Made by a program: the position numbers and the translations under genes
Shown: positions 32,298 to 33,491 of the stretch, in pieces
Numbering within the stretch: the first letter of the stretch is position 1
Layout of the letters: the number at the start of each line of letters is the position of its first letter
Notes under the pieces: generated by a model
Databases searched by the model: none
What the model was told of the DNA's origin: nothing
What the model saw: the letters and a program-made list of their open reading frames with translations, nothing else
Source of the DNA: an uncultured Clostridia bacterium
GTDB taxonomy: Bacteria > Bacillota_I > Bacilli_A > RF39 > UBA660
Assembly (NCBI GenBank): GCA_946619755.1
Contig: CAMOMI010000007.1
Coordinates: 1 to 33,491, forward strand
Reading direction: 5' to 3'
DNA: 33,491 bases

Positions 32298-33179
32298 TTA
32301 GATAATTAATTTTTGACCAATACTTAGATTATTGGATGTAAGATTATTTTTTCTTTTAATAACATCTATAGTCGTATTGTATTTTCTAGCTATTCCATAG
32401 AGATTATCTCCTTTTTTTACAATATAAGTAATGGTAGATGGTGTCGTTGGAGTTGTCTTGGTAATAGTGCTTTGACTTGGTATTTTTAGTTGCTGACCAA
32501 TTGATAAATTTTGGCTAGTTAAATTATTTAAGTTCATAATAGCTGTAACGCTAGTATTATAACGAGCTGCAATGTTATAAAGATTATCCCCTTTTTTAAC
32601 CGTATATGTGGTTGCTATGGGAGTTGTATCAACTGGTGGTGTATAATCTGGGCCTATACATTCTTCGATGGTTACAGAACCATTAGTACTAGGAACTCTA
32701 ATTTTTAATATCTGACCAATATTTAAAGAATTACTGTTAAGTGAATTATCTTTAATAATCATATCAACAGATACATTGTTAGCTCTTGCTATCGAATACA
32801 GGGTATCGCCTTTTTTTACAATGTAGTTAATATAATTAGGGAGAACCATTTCATCTTCTTTAGTATAAGTTTCGGGTATTCTTAAGGTTTGACCAATTTG
32901 TAATATGGTACTCTTTAGGTAATTTAGATCAATAATTTTTTGAGGAGTAGTATTATATTTAGTAGCAATAGAATATAGAGTATCTCCTTTTTTAATGGTA
33001 TACATAAACATATTATTGGGATTAGTTCCACCATTTATTGGAATAGATAAAACTTTACCTACTGGTAAACTCGAGCCTTTGATATTATTTAATTCAGCTA
33101 ATTCAGTTACTGATACACCAAATTGATTACTTATTCCATAAAGAGTATCACCAGGTTTTACAGTATATGTTTGATTCAT
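32298..33179 (-). CDS. Five-LysM-repeat protein
   Basis: A 293-aa protein made almost wholly of five LysM repeats (near residues 4-47, 57-103, 117-160, 190-235 and 249-293), each with the form Y-x-V-K-K-G-D-x-L-Y-x-I-A ... N-x-L ... IGQ-x-L-x-I. LysM domains bind glycan of peptidoglycan. There is no signal peptide or catalytic domain, as in spore-coat LysM proteins such as SafA or YaaH-type adaptors, which lack export signals because they are placed around the forespore by the mother cell. The gene is followed by the two SleC-like parts after 10 bases, suggesting targeting of the cortex-lytic enzyme to spore peptidoglycan (inference). Ribosome site GAGGTGA. Confidence 0.88.
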   Translation of the reverse strand: MNQTYTVKPGDTLYGISNQFGVSVTELAELNNIKGSSLPVGKVLSIPINGGTNPNNMFMYTIKKGDTLYSIATKYNTTPQKIIDLNYLKSTILQIGQTLRIPETYTKEDEMVLPNYINYIVKKGDTLYSIARANNVSVDMIIKDNSLNSNSLNIGQILKIRVPSTNGSVTIEECIGPDYTPPVDTTPIATTYTVKKGDNLYNIAARYNTSVTAIMNLNNLTSQNLSIGQQLKIPSQSTITKTTPTTPSTITYIVKKGDNLYGIARKYNTTIDVIKRKNNLTSNNLSIGQKLII

Positions 33180-33271
33180 TTATTATGTCACCTCAATAAA
33201 GTATATGTAAATGATGAAAAAAAAGAAGTTTTAAGTTTTATTAGATTTTAAATGGTAATTTTTTTATATAC

Positions 33272-33360
33272 AAAAAAAACGAGCACCAATTGGTGTTCGT
33301 ATGTAAGCTTTATGGTGCGTCAAGCCGACAGCTAACGAACACCTTACCTCGTTTCACTAC
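33272..33360 (-). ncRNA. Structured RNA or attenuator-like leader upstream of the LysM/SleC genes
   Basis: About 89 bases of unusually GC-containing sequence in an AT-rich spacer. In minus-strand orientation AAACGAG pairs with CUCGUUU near the 3' end and encloses two elements: GUAAG/CUUAC continuing into GUG..CGU/ACG..CAC with an AGC/GCU tip, and a CACC-AAUU-GGUG hairpin. Eight U follow, as in a terminator. GGUGUUCGU (33343-33335) can alternatively pair perfectly with ACGAACACC (33300-33292), which would break the terminator hairpin. Strand is not certain: the terminator hairpin has one A-C mismatch on this strand but G-U on the other. No known RNA class was recognised. Between the element and the LysM gene (33180-33271) there is only AT-rich sequence with a -10-like TATACT at 33205-33200. 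Confidence 0.55.
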
Positions 33361-33361
33361 A

Positions 33362-33367
33362 AGTATA
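33362..33367 (-). promoter_or_regulatory. Possible -10 for the structured RNA
   Basis: TATACT on the minus strand would start transcription near the first bases of the folded element. The -35 is weak. On the plus strand the same place reads TATAAT, so direction is not settled by this alone. Confidence 0.35.
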
Positions 33368-33402
33368 ATTTTACTCTCAATATTAAAATTTACAAGTATT
33401 AT

Positions 33403-33491
33403 TTATTTTTTTAATTTTTTTGTTTTATTTTTCGTGTTTACTTCATTCAAAACTAGTAGCAAACCATATTTTGGAATATTATTTGCAACTG
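33403..33491 (-). CDS. Probable C-terminal end of a gene entering from the right edge
   Basis: On the minus strand one frame is open from the window edge to a TAA at 33405-33403, giving VANNIPKYGLLLVLNE and then a Lys/Asn/Thr-rich basic end. The other two minus frames contain stops. A basic tail is common in real proteins, but 28 codons are too few to name a family, and chance is possible. Confidence 0.35.
   Translation of the reverse strand, partial: VANNIPKYGLLLVLNEVNTKNKTKKLKK

Noticed and set aside
33277-33360. CRISPR repeat or tracr-like reading of the repeated GGTGTTCGT/ACGAACACC segments
   Set aside because: Only two copies in inverted and overlapping arrangement, no spacers and no cas genes.
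1-33491. Mycoplasma-type genetic code (TGA as Trp)
   Set aside because: TGA acts as a stop in scpA and the DUF7666-like gene at correctly placed ends, and Trp is encoded by TGG in the genes read.

Overview
The window reads as a chromosome segment of an AT-rich, low-GC Bacillota (Firmicutes). Base composition is visibly very low in GC. Shine-Dalgarno sites are strong and repetitive (AGGTGAT or GGAGG a few bases before ATG). TGA is used as a stop (for example scpA and the DUF7666-like gene), so the standard bacterial code applies. The polA-mutM pair, scpA/scpB, obgE and rmuC are Bacilli/Clostridia-type housekeeping genes. A desulfoferrodoxin points to an anaerobe. A SleC-like cortex-lytic protein and two YjcZ-like micro-proteins point to a spore former or a descendant of one. 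An uncultured gut Bacillota (RF39/Erysipelotrichia-like or similar) would fit, but this is inference. I saw no tRNA, rRNA, insertion sequence, integrase or CRISPR array.

Layout. 1-5735 (minus): start of scpB, scpA, a kinase-fold protein with its own strong promoter, a decayed gene remnant, then polA-mutM. 5807-8774 (minus): three membrane-anchored exported proteins with TasA/camelysin-like signal regions, separated by terminators. 8838-10830: a plus-strand HIT protein, two unlisted micro-ORFs on the minus strand, and a plus-strand PrsA-like foldase. 10821-13837 (minus): DUF3603-like protein, small membrane protein, rmuC, rhodanese, formate/nitrite-family channel. 13848-25884 (minus): a type IV secretion locus. 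25896-27835: obgE and a divergent DUF6512 membrane protein. 27822-30470 (minus): FAD/Rieske oxidoreductase, 62-aa protein, desulfoferrodoxin, DUF7666-like protein. 30528-33179 (minus): SleC-like enzyme split over two coupled ORFs, and a five-LysM protein. 33180-33491: a structured RNA element and the probable tail of another gene.

The most interesting part is the type IV locus between obgE and the FNT channel. It contains two VirB2-like two-helix proteins sharing a cysteine layout, a 1062-aa VirB6-like protein with a huge coiled-coil tail, a PrgI-like protein, a VirB4 N-module-like protein coupled to a VirB4 ATPase, a membrane-anchored SpoIID + NlpC/P60 wall-lytic fusion, a lipoprotein and a VirD4 coupling ATPase. 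Readable promoters and a terminator divide it into at least three transcription units, with the pilin-like gene in its own. No relaxase, integrase or attachment site is visible, so it may be a fixed DNA or protein translocation machine rather than a whole conjugative element.

A second candidate is the element at 33272-33360, upstream of the LysM/SleC genes. It can fold as a closed multi-stem structure and has a perfect 9-bp alternative pairing that would compete with a terminator hairpin.
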